In this document: in pieces, positions 26,221 through 33,543 of the stretch
How the letters are laid out: every line of letters begins with the position of its first letter
Position numbering within the stretch: position 1 is the first letter of the stretch
NCBI GenBank assembly: GCA_002418835.1
Contig: DIEX01000004.1
Coordinates: forward strand, 8,634 to 62,003
Reading direction: 5' to 3'
Origin: Spirochaetia bacterium UBA5763
GTDB lineage: Bacteria > Spirochaetota > UBA4802 > UBA5550
DNA length: 53,370 bases
Translations under genes and position numbers: made by a program
Notes under the pieces: model-generated
What the model saw: only the letters and a program-made list of their open reading frames with translations
The model's database searches: none
Told to the model about the DNA's origin: nothing

Positions 26221-27288
26221 TTGAGCGATTCATGTAAACTCCCTGTTCTCAATACAATGAGACTGACAGAATCCGTTACCGGCGCCGGTTGAGCTGCCAA
26301 AATAGGTCCGGAGGATCTGTACGAGGTAATGAACGGGATGATTATCCCCGCTGACAGCAATGTTCTTGTGGGTACCGGAAGTAAAGATGATGCGGGAGTT
26401 TACCGGATCAGCGATACTGTTGCGCTTATACAGACTCTTGATTTTATTACTCCGATATGTGACGACCCCTATGATTTCGGCAGGATTGCAGCGTGCAATT
26501 CTCTTTCTGATGTTTATGCTATGGGTGGTAAGCCTGTTACTGCAATGAACATTGTAGCTTTCCCCACAAAAAAATTCTCACTTGATATACTGGCAAAAAT
26601 ACTTGAAGGGGGCCAGGCTGTAATGAATGAGGCCGGCGTACAGCTTCTGGGGGGGCACAGTGTAGATGACCCTGAGATGAAATACGGGCTTTCTGTTACA
26701 GGCATTGTTCATCCTGAAAAAATTTTAAGGAACTGCTCAATAAGAGAAGGGGATTCAATAATTCTGACTAAACCTCTTGGTACAGGAATTGTTGCAACAG
26801 CTATTAAAGCAGATATATTTGACCAGGAACATGTTAAAGAATTCATATCCTCAATGGCAGCACTTAACAAATATTCTGCTGAAATAATGTTAAAATATAA
26901 TGTCAACGCATGCACTGATGTCACAGGTTTCGGCCTGGCAGGACATCTTATTGAAATGCTTCAGGAAAATAATTATTCCATTGAAGTTGATTCAGAAAAA
27001 ATACCGCTGCTTCCCGGTGTTGAGGATTCAGCAGATATGGGATTGATTCCCGGCGGACTCTACAGGAACAGAGATTATGTTTCTGCCAGGTGTGAGTTTT
27101 CTAAAAATGTAAAACAGATTTACAGGGATGTTATTTTTGACCCTCAAACTTCCGGCGGGTTGCTTATCTCTCTCCCGGAAAAAGAGGCTCTACATCTTCT
27201 TGATGAATTGAAATCCGCCGGTTTGAAGAGCTCAGCACTTCTCGGGAAAGTCGTGAAATGCAATGAGCAGAAAATTTATATTTCTTAA
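26221..27288 (+). CDS. selD: Selenide, water dikinase containing selenocysteine (SelD)
   Basis: SelD makes selenophosphate from selenide and ATP, the selenium donor for selenocysteine and selenouridine. The gene starts at TTG 26221, 6 bp after AGGAG, and runs 355 residues through an in-frame TGA at 26290-26292. It reads MSDSCKLPVLNTMRLTESV-TGAG-U-AAKIGPEDL. The TGA falls exactly at the position of E. coli Cys17, and the essential lysine follows three residues later (K27). The remainder is a normal SelD: the GTGSKDDAGVY glycine/aspartate loop, GGKPVTAMN, TDVTGFGLAGHL and DPQTSGGLLI. A hairpin suited to SECIS function begins 9 bp after the TGA. An ordinary gene caller would start at 26329 and miss the active site. 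Confidence 0.93.
26302..26320 (+). promoter_or_regulatory. Candidate bacterial SECIS element in selD
   Basis: ATAGGTCC pairs with GGATCTGT around the loop GGA, eight pairs including two G-U. The apex is 18 bases after the TGA at 26290, within the distance bacterial SelB-recognised elements need, and the loop has guanines as expected. SelB, SelA and tRNA-Sec genes are not in the window. Confidence 0.6.
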
Positions 27289-27545
27289 ACTTCAGATTAC
27301 TTCTACAACATGATAATTCTCCTCCGGGACTCCACTATACCTTCAAAAAACAGGTAAAGCTCTACAATTAAACTTTCATAGCTTTTAAAGTTACACCCGC
27401 TACTCCCCTGTGGTTATATTAATTATGCCAAAAATGACACATTATACAAAATATTTATTTTTTTTTGAATAAATATTGCAAATTCCAACGCAGAGTATAT
27501 AAATTGAATACAAAATGAACTTAAAATAATAAGCGGGGAGGTCTT

Positions 27546-29282
27546 ATGGATAAAATTCTGCGAATAGATATGGGTGCGGCCGGTGGTCCGAAAATGAAGG
27601 TTGAAGATTTGGGACAGTATGCCGGTCTTGGAGGCAGGGCTTTGACCTCGGCTATGATTGCAGCAGAAGTTGAACCTACTGCCAATCCTCTTGGCGCTGA
27701 GAATAAACTTGTAATTGCTCCGGGGCTTCTTAGCGGCACAGTGGCTGCTATGTCAGGAAGAATTTCTGTGGGATGTAAAAGTCCGCTCACAGGTGGTATT
27801 AAAGAGGCCAATTCTGGCGGGCAGGCAGCTCAGGTTCTTGCAAAACTCGGTTATGCGGCAATTGTTCTCGAAGGTCTTGCTCCGGAAGGGAAACTTTACA
27901 AAATCCTTATTAATAAGGATGGAGTTAAAATTGAACCTGCTGATGAATATAAAATGCTTCCCAACTATGATTTGATAGATAAAATAAAAGGCGTGTATGG
28001 AGATAAAGTTACATGCATGTCAATCGGCCCGGCAGGTGAGATGAAGCTTTCAGCATCATCAATTGCTATAACAGATATGGAGTTCAGGCCCACACGACAC
28101 GCGGGACGTGGAGGTGTAGGCGCTGTCATGGGAGCTAAAGGCGTTAAAGTTATCATCATGGATGATGCAGGTCTTAAAAACAGGGAACCTAAAGATCCTG
28201 AAAAATTCAGGGAAGCTAACAAAAAGTGGGTAGAAGGGCTCAGGTCTCATGCTGTGACAGGTCAGGCTCTTCCTGCTTACGGAACTAATGTACTTGTTAA
28301 TATAATCAATGAATCAGGCGGATTCCCCACAAGAAATTTTAAGACAGGTCAATTTGAGGGCGCCTCAGCCATAAGCGGTGAAACATTTGCGGATATAGAA
28401 ACAAAGCGCGGCGGGAACCCAACTCACGGATGTCATAGAGGATGCGTGATTCAGTGTTCCGGTACTTATGTTGATAAAAACGGAAAATTTGTTTCCAAAC
28501 AGCCGGAATACGAAACAACCTGGGCTCATGGTGCCAACTGTGGTATAGATGATCCCGATACAATTGCTATGCTCGACTTCCTTGATGATAACTACGGTCT
28601 TGATACAATTGATATGGGTGCTGCTATCGGTATCGCTATGGAAGCAGGGATTATTAAATTCGGTGATAAAGAAGGTGCTATTAATCTTATTAAAGAAATT
28701 GGCAAAGGGACTTATCTTGGGAAAATTATCGGAAGCGGAGCTGCAATAGCTGCAAAAGTTTTCGGTGTTGAGCGTGCTCCTGTTGTTAAAGGGCAGGCTA
28801 TGCCGGCTTATGATCCACGTGCTATTCAGGGTATTGGTGTTACCTATGCTACCAGTACAATGGGGGCAGACCATACCGCGGGATACTGTATTGCCACGAA
28901 CATCCTTAAATGCGGAGGATTTGTTGATCCTCTCAAGTCTGAAGGGCAGATTGAGCTATCAAGAAATCTTCAGATAGCAACTGCAGCAATTGACTCAACA
29001 GGGATGTGCTTATTTATTGCTTTTGCGATTCTTGATCAGCCTGAAACATTTCAGGCTCTTGTAGATATGCTTAATGCTTTTTACGGGTTGAGCCTTGATG
29101 CTGATGGAGTTGCCGCGCTTGGCAAAAAAGTTCTCTCCGCTGAGCGTGATTTTAATAAAAAAGCAGGGTTTACAGCGGCTCATGACAGGCTGCCCAGATA
29201 CTTCTATACTGATAAACTTCCGCCACATAATAAAGTATTTGAAGTAACTGACAAGGAGCTTGACAGCGTATTCAACTGGTGA
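27546..29282 (+). CDS. Aldehyde:ferredoxin oxidoreductase (tungsten AOR family)
   Basis: This 578-residue enzyme interconverts aldehydes and carboxylic acids with ferredoxin, using a tungsto-bispterin cofactor and one [4Fe-4S] cluster, in the cytoplasm. Cluster ligands are visible as C296-x3-C300-x3-C304 in GCHRGCVIQC and C488 in DSTGMCLF. The Pyrococcus enzyme has C-x2-C-x3-C for the first three, so spacing differs by one. The family motif GADHTAGY is present near 440, and the N-terminal domain has SGRISVGCKSPLTGG. GGGGAGG lies before the ATG. An unknown gene and a MoaD-like gene follow, fitting cofactor supply. It could make acyl-CoA precursors or detoxify aldehydes. Confidence 0.93.
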   Translation: MDKILRIDMGAAGGPKMKVEDLGQYAGLGGRALTSAMIAAEVEPTANPLGAENKLVIAPGLLSGTVAAMSGRISVGCKSPLTGGIKEANSGGQAAQVLAKLGYAAIVLEGLAPEGKLYKILINKDGVKIEPADEYKMLPNYDLIDKIKGVYGDKVTCMSIGPAGEMKLSASSIAITDMEFRPTRHAGRGGVGAVMGAKGVKVIIMDDAGLKNREPKDPEKFREANKKWVEGLRSHAVTGQALPAYGTNVLVNIINESGGFPTRNFKTGQFEGASAISGETFADIETKRGGNPTHGCHRGCVIQCSGTYVDKNGKFVSKQPEYETTWAHGANCGIDDPDTIAMLDFLDDNYGLDTIDMGAAIGIAMEAGIIKFGDKEGAINLIKEIGKGTYLGKIIGSGAAIAAKVFGVERAPVVKGQAMPAYDPRAIQGIGVTYATSTMGADHTAGYCIATNILKCGGFVDPLKSEGQIELSRNLQIATAAIDSTGMCLFIAFAILDQPETFQALVDMLNAFYGLSLDADGVAALGKKVLSAERDFNKKAGFTAAHDRLPRYFYTDKLPPHNKVFEVTDKELDSVFNW

Positions 29283-29289
29283 TAAAAAA

Positions 29290-29317
29290 TGCGGCAATCC
29301 GGAAACAGATTGCCGCA
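29290..29317. terminator. Hairpin between AOR and the next gene
   Basis: TGCGGCAATC and its exact complement flank an eight-base loop, starting 8 bp after the AOR stop. There is no T-run on the plus strand, so complete termination is doubtful. It may stabilise the 3' end of the AOR message while permitting read-through to the smaller genes. Confidence 0.5.
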
Positions 29318-29331
29318 TAAAATAAAACTAT

Positions 29332-29910
29332 ATGATAAAAAAAATAATAATTAAAAATATACCTGAAGCTGCTGATATTATTTTTTATGAGCTTCAGGGA
29401 GGTTTTTATATTGAGGCTCTTTCCGGAACCACGATTATCTCATTTTTAACTGAATCATGTGATATCCCGGAGAGTTATATCATCGATAAAATAAAAACTA
29501 TTTTCCATAACGGAAACCCCGTTGATGATATCAAAACTGTAAAACTTTATGAGGATTCCGTTTTAGCTATATCCGGTGCAATGCCTGGTATTGTTGGAGC
29601 AATGATGAGAATCGGAAGCCCCTATGCCCCCATGAGAGAAAACATAACTGACAAGGGGAGTCGCGAAGGGGTTATCGGGAAAACTATTCCGGTTAAACTG
29701 AAACTCTTCAATGTCATACTCAGCGATTACGGTAAGCGATTTACTGAAAATGGCGTGATTTTTGAAAGAGAAACAATTCACAGATTAATCCGCAAATGTG
29801 AATCCGCCGTAGGGAAAAAATTTTTAATCAATATTGATAATACATCTTTTGAATCCTCAAATGTTGAACAGCTTACAGATGAAAAGTATTTAATATCTTC
29901 TGCAGTCTGA
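29332..29910 (+). CDS. Unknown protein encoded between AOR and MoaD
   Basis: This 192-residue soluble protein has no signal peptide. I do not recognise its family. The most striking part is the glycine/methionine-rich loop SGAMPGIVGAMMRIGSPYAPMRENIT (about 82-107), bracketed by alpha/beta segments. It looks like a binding loop for a phosphate or cofactor. The gene lies 49 bp after AOR and 29 bp before a MoaD-like gene on the same strand. This suggests a role in AOR maturation or pterin-cofactor handling. The ribosome site is weak, so translation may be low or coupled. That assignment is inference from position only. Confidence 0.75.
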   Translation: MIKKIIIKNIPEAADIIFYELQGGFYIEALSGTTIISFLTESCDIPESYIIDKIKTIFHNGNPVDDIKTVKLYEDSVLAISGAMPGIVGAMMRIGSPYAPMRENITDKGSREGVIGKTIPVKLKLFNVILSDYGKRFTENGVIFERETIHRLIRKCESAVGKKFLINIDNTSFESSNVEQLTDEKYLISSAV

Positions 29911-29939
29911 AAGAGAAAATCCGGATATAAAGAATACCG

Positions 29940-30164
29940 ATGAAAGCAAAAATTAAATTATTCGCCACTTTGAGAAACGGAAGATTTGATGTTGCAGAAA
30001 TGGATCTCGCTGAAGGAACAACTATTCTTAATATAACTGAACAGCTCGAAATCGAAAAAAAAGACGCTGCAATACTTTTTATAAACGGAGTTCATGCTGA
30101 ACTGGACTCTTTAATAAGAGAAGGTGACGATGTAGCGATTTTCCCTCCTGTCGGGGGCGGGTAG
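29940..30164 (+). CDS. MoaD/ThiS-family sulfur carrier
   Basis: This 74-residue ubiquitin-like protein ends in VAIFPPVGGG, whose terminal diglycine is the site of thiocarboxylation by a MoeB-like enzyme. MoaD supplies sulfur for molybdopterin dithiolene formation. Specialised MoaD copies are often found beside tungsten AOR genes. The middle of the protein has FINGVHAELDSLIREGDDVAIF, standard for the family. It closes the three-gene AOR unit. No moaE, moaA or moeA genes are in the window, so general cofactor synthesis must be elsewhere. Confidence 0.88.
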   Translation: MKAKIKLFATLRNGRFDVAEMDLAEGTTILNITEQLEIEKKDAAILFINGVHAELDSLIREGDDVAIFPPVGGG

Positions 30165-30352
30165 TTCATAGTTAAATTCGAACAATATTCTTTTACCTCA
30201 AATGTTTACTTCCGGTATAAACAGCAAACCATAGTCTAATTTTCGCCACAAATTAAAAATCCGGCTCTTCAAAAAAATTAAACCCGCGCACTTACAAAGA
30301 TTCTTCATTAGTATAAATAAGTAATAATAAAAAAAACCGTCCGGACGCTGTA

Positions 30353-30387
30353 AATGAATTGACACGTCAGTTCATTATTGTTAAAAA
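30353..30387 (+). promoter_or_regulatory. Promoter with imperfect palindromic operator upstream of CoA-transferase C
   Basis: A 24-bp imperfect palindrome, AATGAATTGACA followed by CGTCAGTTCATT, has 10 of 12 pairs matching. It covers a TTGACA box (30359-30364), with TAAAAA 17 bases later. The same block, 18 of 20 bases, precedes the acyl-CoA ligase. The rest of the 314-bp gap (30165-30478) is AT-rich and empty apart from a 10-bp palindrome CGTCCGGACG at 30338. Confidence 0.6.
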
Positions 30388-30478
30388 TGTTTAATAACAA
30401 CTTATATGAATATAAAAATAAAATGAACGTTAACTCAAAATAAATATAAAAAATTAAACAAAGAGGAGGCTAACTGTT

Positions 30479-31855
30479 ATGCCAAAGTACAAAAAAAAGT
30501 ATCAGGAGAAACTGAGTTCACCTGAAGATGTCGCTAAACTGGTTAAAGCAGGTGATTTTATTGATTACGGTTTCTTTAATGGCAAGCCTGTGGCTTTTGA
30601 CAGGGCTCTTGCCGCAAGAAAAGCTGAATTAAGTGATATAGTTATTCAAAGCTGTGTCACCGTACTCCCTGTACCGGAAGTAATATTGAAAGATCCATTT
30701 GGAGAAACATTTACTTACCATGATGTTCATTTTTCACCGCTTACAAGGATTATGCAGAGCAAAGGTGCACAGAATATTTTTTATGCACCACCTGTTCTTG
30801 GAGAAGCTGAAATGTACAGCTGTCCCAATGATGCCGCAAGCGGAAAATTCGGTGTACCCTTAAGAGACTTCATGGTGGTAAGAACCGCTCCAATGGATGA
30901 ATATGGATATTTTAACTTCGGACTAAGTAATTCATGTACATACGAGCAGTCTGTGAACGCGAAAGTCCTTGTCATTGAAGAAAATCCTAATATGCCTGTG
31001 GCTCTGGGCGGAGCAAAAGAAAAGATTCACATTTCCCAGGTAGATTATATAATTCATGAAGCTTCACCTCTTGGTGAACTTCCTCTTAAGGAGCCTTCAG
31101 ACATAGATCGCCAGATTGCACAGCATGTTCTGAGTCAGATAGAAGATGAGTGTGTCATCCAGCTTGGAATAGGTGGTATGCCGAACGCACTTGGAAAGTT
31201 AATTAGTGAAACAGATCTGAAAGACCTTGGAGGTCATACAGAAATGCTGTCAGATGCCTATGTTGACATGTTTGAGTCCGGAAGGATGACAGGTCTCAAA
31301 AAGAATTCAGATGTGGGTAAAATTGTTTATACTTTTGCCCTTGGAAGCAAAAAGCTGTATGATTTTGTTCACAACAATAAAGCTCTCGCTTCGTATAATG
31401 TTTTTTATTCCAATCACCCGATAAACCTTGCGAAAATAGATAAACTCATTTCTATCAACCAGGCTCTGAAAGTGGATATATTCTCCCAGGTAAATGCTGA
31501 AAGCAGCGACTTCAGGCAGATATCTGGTAATGGCGGGATGTTGGACTTTGTTCAGGGTGCATACTGGTCAAAAGGGGGCAAGAGCATGATATGTCTCCCC
31601 TCAGCATATACAACAAAAGAAGGTGAGATTAGATCAAACATATTGCCTATTCTTCCTCTTGGAACAACTGTCACAGTCCCCAGACAGACAGTTCATATGA
31701 TTGTTACAGAATACGGCAGTGCTGTTGTGAAAGGTACATCAACATGGGCTCGGGCAGAGCGTCTTATAAATATTGCTCACCCGGAATTCAGGGATGATCT
31801 TATAAAAGCGGCCCAGGAAAATAAAATCTGGCGCCGTTCAAATAAAATAGCTTAA
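30479..31855 (+). CDS. Acetyl-CoA hydrolase/transferase family CoA-transferase (paralogue C)
   Basis: This 458-residue enzyme is the third CoA-transferase of the window. The probable catalytic glutamate is E341 in SQVNAES, followed by RQISGNGGMLDFVQGAYW. The QLGIGGMPNALG loop and VTEYGSAVVKGTSTWARAE end are conserved. By eye it is closest to paralogue B. The strong GAGGAGG ribosome site suggests high expression. A palindromic operator covers the likely promoter, and a perfect terminator follows, so it is an independent regulated unit. Substrate identity is open; the AOR unit immediately upstream produces carboxylic acids that could be substrates. Confidence 0.92.
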   Translation: MPKYKKKYQEKLSSPEDVAKLVKAGDFIDYGFFNGKPVAFDRALAARKAELSDIVIQSCVTVLPVPEVILKDPFGETFTYHDVHFSPLTRIMQSKGAQNIFYAPPVLGEAEMYSCPNDAASGKFGVPLRDFMVVRTAPMDEYGYFNFGLSNSCTYEQSVNAKVLVIEENPNMPVALGGAKEKIHISQVDYIIHEASPLGELPLKEPSDIDRQIAQHVLSQIEDECVIQLGIGGMPNALGKLISETDLKDLGGHTEMLSDAYVDMFESGRMTGLKKNSDVGKIVYTFALGSKKLYDFVHNNKALASYNVFYSNHPINLAKIDKLISINQALKVDIFSQVNAESSDFRQISGNGGMLDFVQGAYWSKGGKSMICLPSAYTTKEGEIRSNILPILPLGTTVTVPRQTVHMIVTEYGSAVVKGTSTWARAERLINIAHPEFRDDLIKAAQENKIWRRSNKIA

Positions 31856-31880
31856 CAGTAATTGTTGCTTCCTTCATTCC

Positions 31881-31911
31881 AACCCCGACTCCAAAGAGCG
31901 GGGTTTTTTTA
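31881..31911 (+). terminator. Terminator of CoA-transferase C
   Basis: AACCCCG pairs with CGGGGTT across an 11-base loop, followed by seven T residues, 26 bp after the stop. Confidence 0.92.
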
Positions 31912-32072
31912 TTATTTTTTTAATTTAGGGTTTTACACTTTAAAATTATTATGAGTAATTTTAAAGTATTTCACGAATTAATTAAACCTGACTTATGTTC
32001 TCCGGAACATAATGTAATTCATGTGAAGGCGGGAATCCATTGTTAATAGTACTCAATTTTTTAAAATTATGG

Positions 32073-32258
32073 ATCTCCGCCTGCGCGGAGATGACATTGA
32101 GGACTGATTATAGCAAATAACGAATGATTTAAACTGTGTCATTGCGAACGACCATCAGGGAGTGAAGCAATCTGTTTATGATTAAAACAGTAATTTTTAA
32201 CAATAAATTGTTTATAATCTGAACAGATTGCCACGTCGCTTTCGCTACTCGCAATGAC
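32073..32258. repeat. Repeat-derived intergenic DNA with a 121-bp MITE-like element
   Basis: At 32073-32092 an ATCTCCGC/GCGGAGAT hairpin resembles REP-type repeats. At 32138-32258 a 121-bp element has ends GTCATTGCGA and TCGCAATGAC, with inner copies of AACAGATTGC in opposite orientation that let it fold into a long hairpin. It does not encode a protein. Together these fill most of the 455-bp gap before the GH1 gene. Confidence 0.65.
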
Positions 32259-32310
32259 CAAAAAAAACTAATTCAATCGTTACCCGCTAAATAATCGAGG
32301 AGATTGTTTG

Positions 32311-33543
32311 ATGAAAAAATTCCCTGCCGGTTTCTATTTTGGTGCTGCGACATCCTCTCACCAGGTTGAAGGTAATTGTGATAATGACTGGAGCAGGTGG
32401 GAGCAAATTAATGCCGTAAAACTTGCTTCCGGTTTTGCAGCAAATACATCTGAATCCGCTACTCCTCTTTACGATGAAGCTCTTAATCCCGAAAACTATA
32501 TTTCCGGAAACGCAGTGGAACACTACAACAGATTTGATGAAGATTTATCTCTTGCTGGTGAAACAGGAATTAATGCTTACAGGTTTTCAATTGAATGGTC
32601 AAGAATTGAACCATATGAAGGGGAGTGGGACAATAATGAAATTGCTCATTATATGAATATTATTAAAGCTCTCCGCAAAAAAAACATTGAACCCTTTGTC
32701 ACCATCTGGCACTGGCCGCTGCCTCAATGGCTCTCTGAAAAAGGGGGGATAATGAATCAGCGGTTCACTGATTACTTCAGCAGATACTCGTCAAAGCTTG
32801 CAGAATCATTCGGAAAAGAAGTTTCATTTTATATTACAATAAATGAACCTGAAATATATTCTCTGAACAGCTATATGCTGGGTAAATGGCCGCCTCAAAA
32901 GAGAGGCATTCTCTCATATTACCGGGCAGTGAAAATCTTGATTAAAGCTCACAAAGCAGCTTACAATACAATTAAAGAAAAAAATCCATTCTCATCAGTG
33001 GGGCCCGCGTGCAACATGACATATTTTGAATCAGGTGGAGGAATCATCAATAACATAGCTGTTAAAATTGCGGATCTTTTATGGAATAAATATTTTATTC
33101 GAAGCATTAAACATAGAATAGATTTTATCGGATTTAATTACTATTTCCACAACAGAATCAGATATGGCCTTAATAAAAACGATAATGAAAAAGTTTCAGA
33201 CATGGGGTGGGAGCTTTATCCGTGGGGGATAAGTCAAATTCTTGAAACATTAAAAAAATACAAACTTCCCGTTTATATTACCGAAAATGGACTGGCAGAT
33301 GAGAATGATCAGCATCGCGGCTGGTTCATTACAGAGACACTTAAGGCGGTTTATAAATCGATAGAGGATGGCGCGGATGTCAGGGGATATTTCCACTGGT
33401 CGCTTCTTGATAATTTTGAATGGGATAAGGGTTTCTGGCCGAAATTCGGACTCATATCAGTTGACCGTAAAACAATGAAACGGACTCTCCGCAAAAGTGC
33501 CTATGTTTACAGAGATATTATAAATAGAGGACTCGATATATGA
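32311..33543 (+). CDS. Glycoside hydrolase family 1 beta-glycosidase
   Basis: This 410-residue GH1 enzyme cleaves beta-glucosides or beta-galactosides with retention. The acid/base is E179 in YITINEPEIYSL and the nucleophile is E325 in VYITENGLAD. The usual GAATSSHQVEG start and YFHWSLLDNFEWDKGF near the end are intact. It is somewhat shorter than the usual 440-480 residues. HWDLPQ is replaced by HWPLPQ. No signal peptide is seen, so it is cytoplasmic. ATG 32311 has GAGGAG upstream. Its stop codon overlaps the next gene's start (ATGA), so the two are translationally coupled and should act together on one substrate. Confidence 0.93.
   Translation: MKKFPAGFYFGAATSSHQVEGNCDNDWSRWEQINAVKLASGFAANTSESATPLYDEALNPENYISGNAVEHYNRFDEDLSLAGETGINAYRFSIEWSRIEPYEGEWDNNEIAHYMNIIKALRKKNIEPFVTIWHWPLPQWLSEKGGIMNQRFTDYFSRYSSKLAESFGKEVSFYITINEPEIYSLNSYMLGKWPPQKRGILSYYRAVKILIKAHKAAYNTIKEKNPFSSVGPACNMTYFESGGGIINNIAVKIADLLWNKYFIRSIKHRIDFIGFNYYFHNRIRYGLNKNDNEKVSDMGWELYPWGISQILETLKKYKLPVYITENGLADENDQHRGWFITETLKAVYKSIEDGADVRGYFHWSLLDNFEWDKGFWPKFGLISVDRKTMKRTLRKSAYVYRDIINRGLDI

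Noticed and set aside
26221..26292. Nonsense mutation making selD a pseudogene
   Set aside because: The TGA falls precisely at a site that is Sec or Cys in this family, and the whole cluster is intact.
26329..27288. SelD starting at ATG 26329 as an ordinary shorter gene
   Set aside because: That start lacks the catalytic residue and has no ribosome site; the TGA upstream is in frame at the known active-site position and a TTG with AGGAG precedes it.
24533..27474. TTGAATAAAT copies before yedE and AOR as a shared selenium/tungsten regulator site
   Set aside because: A 10-mer of this composition recurs easily in such AT-rich DNA; spacing to the starts differs.
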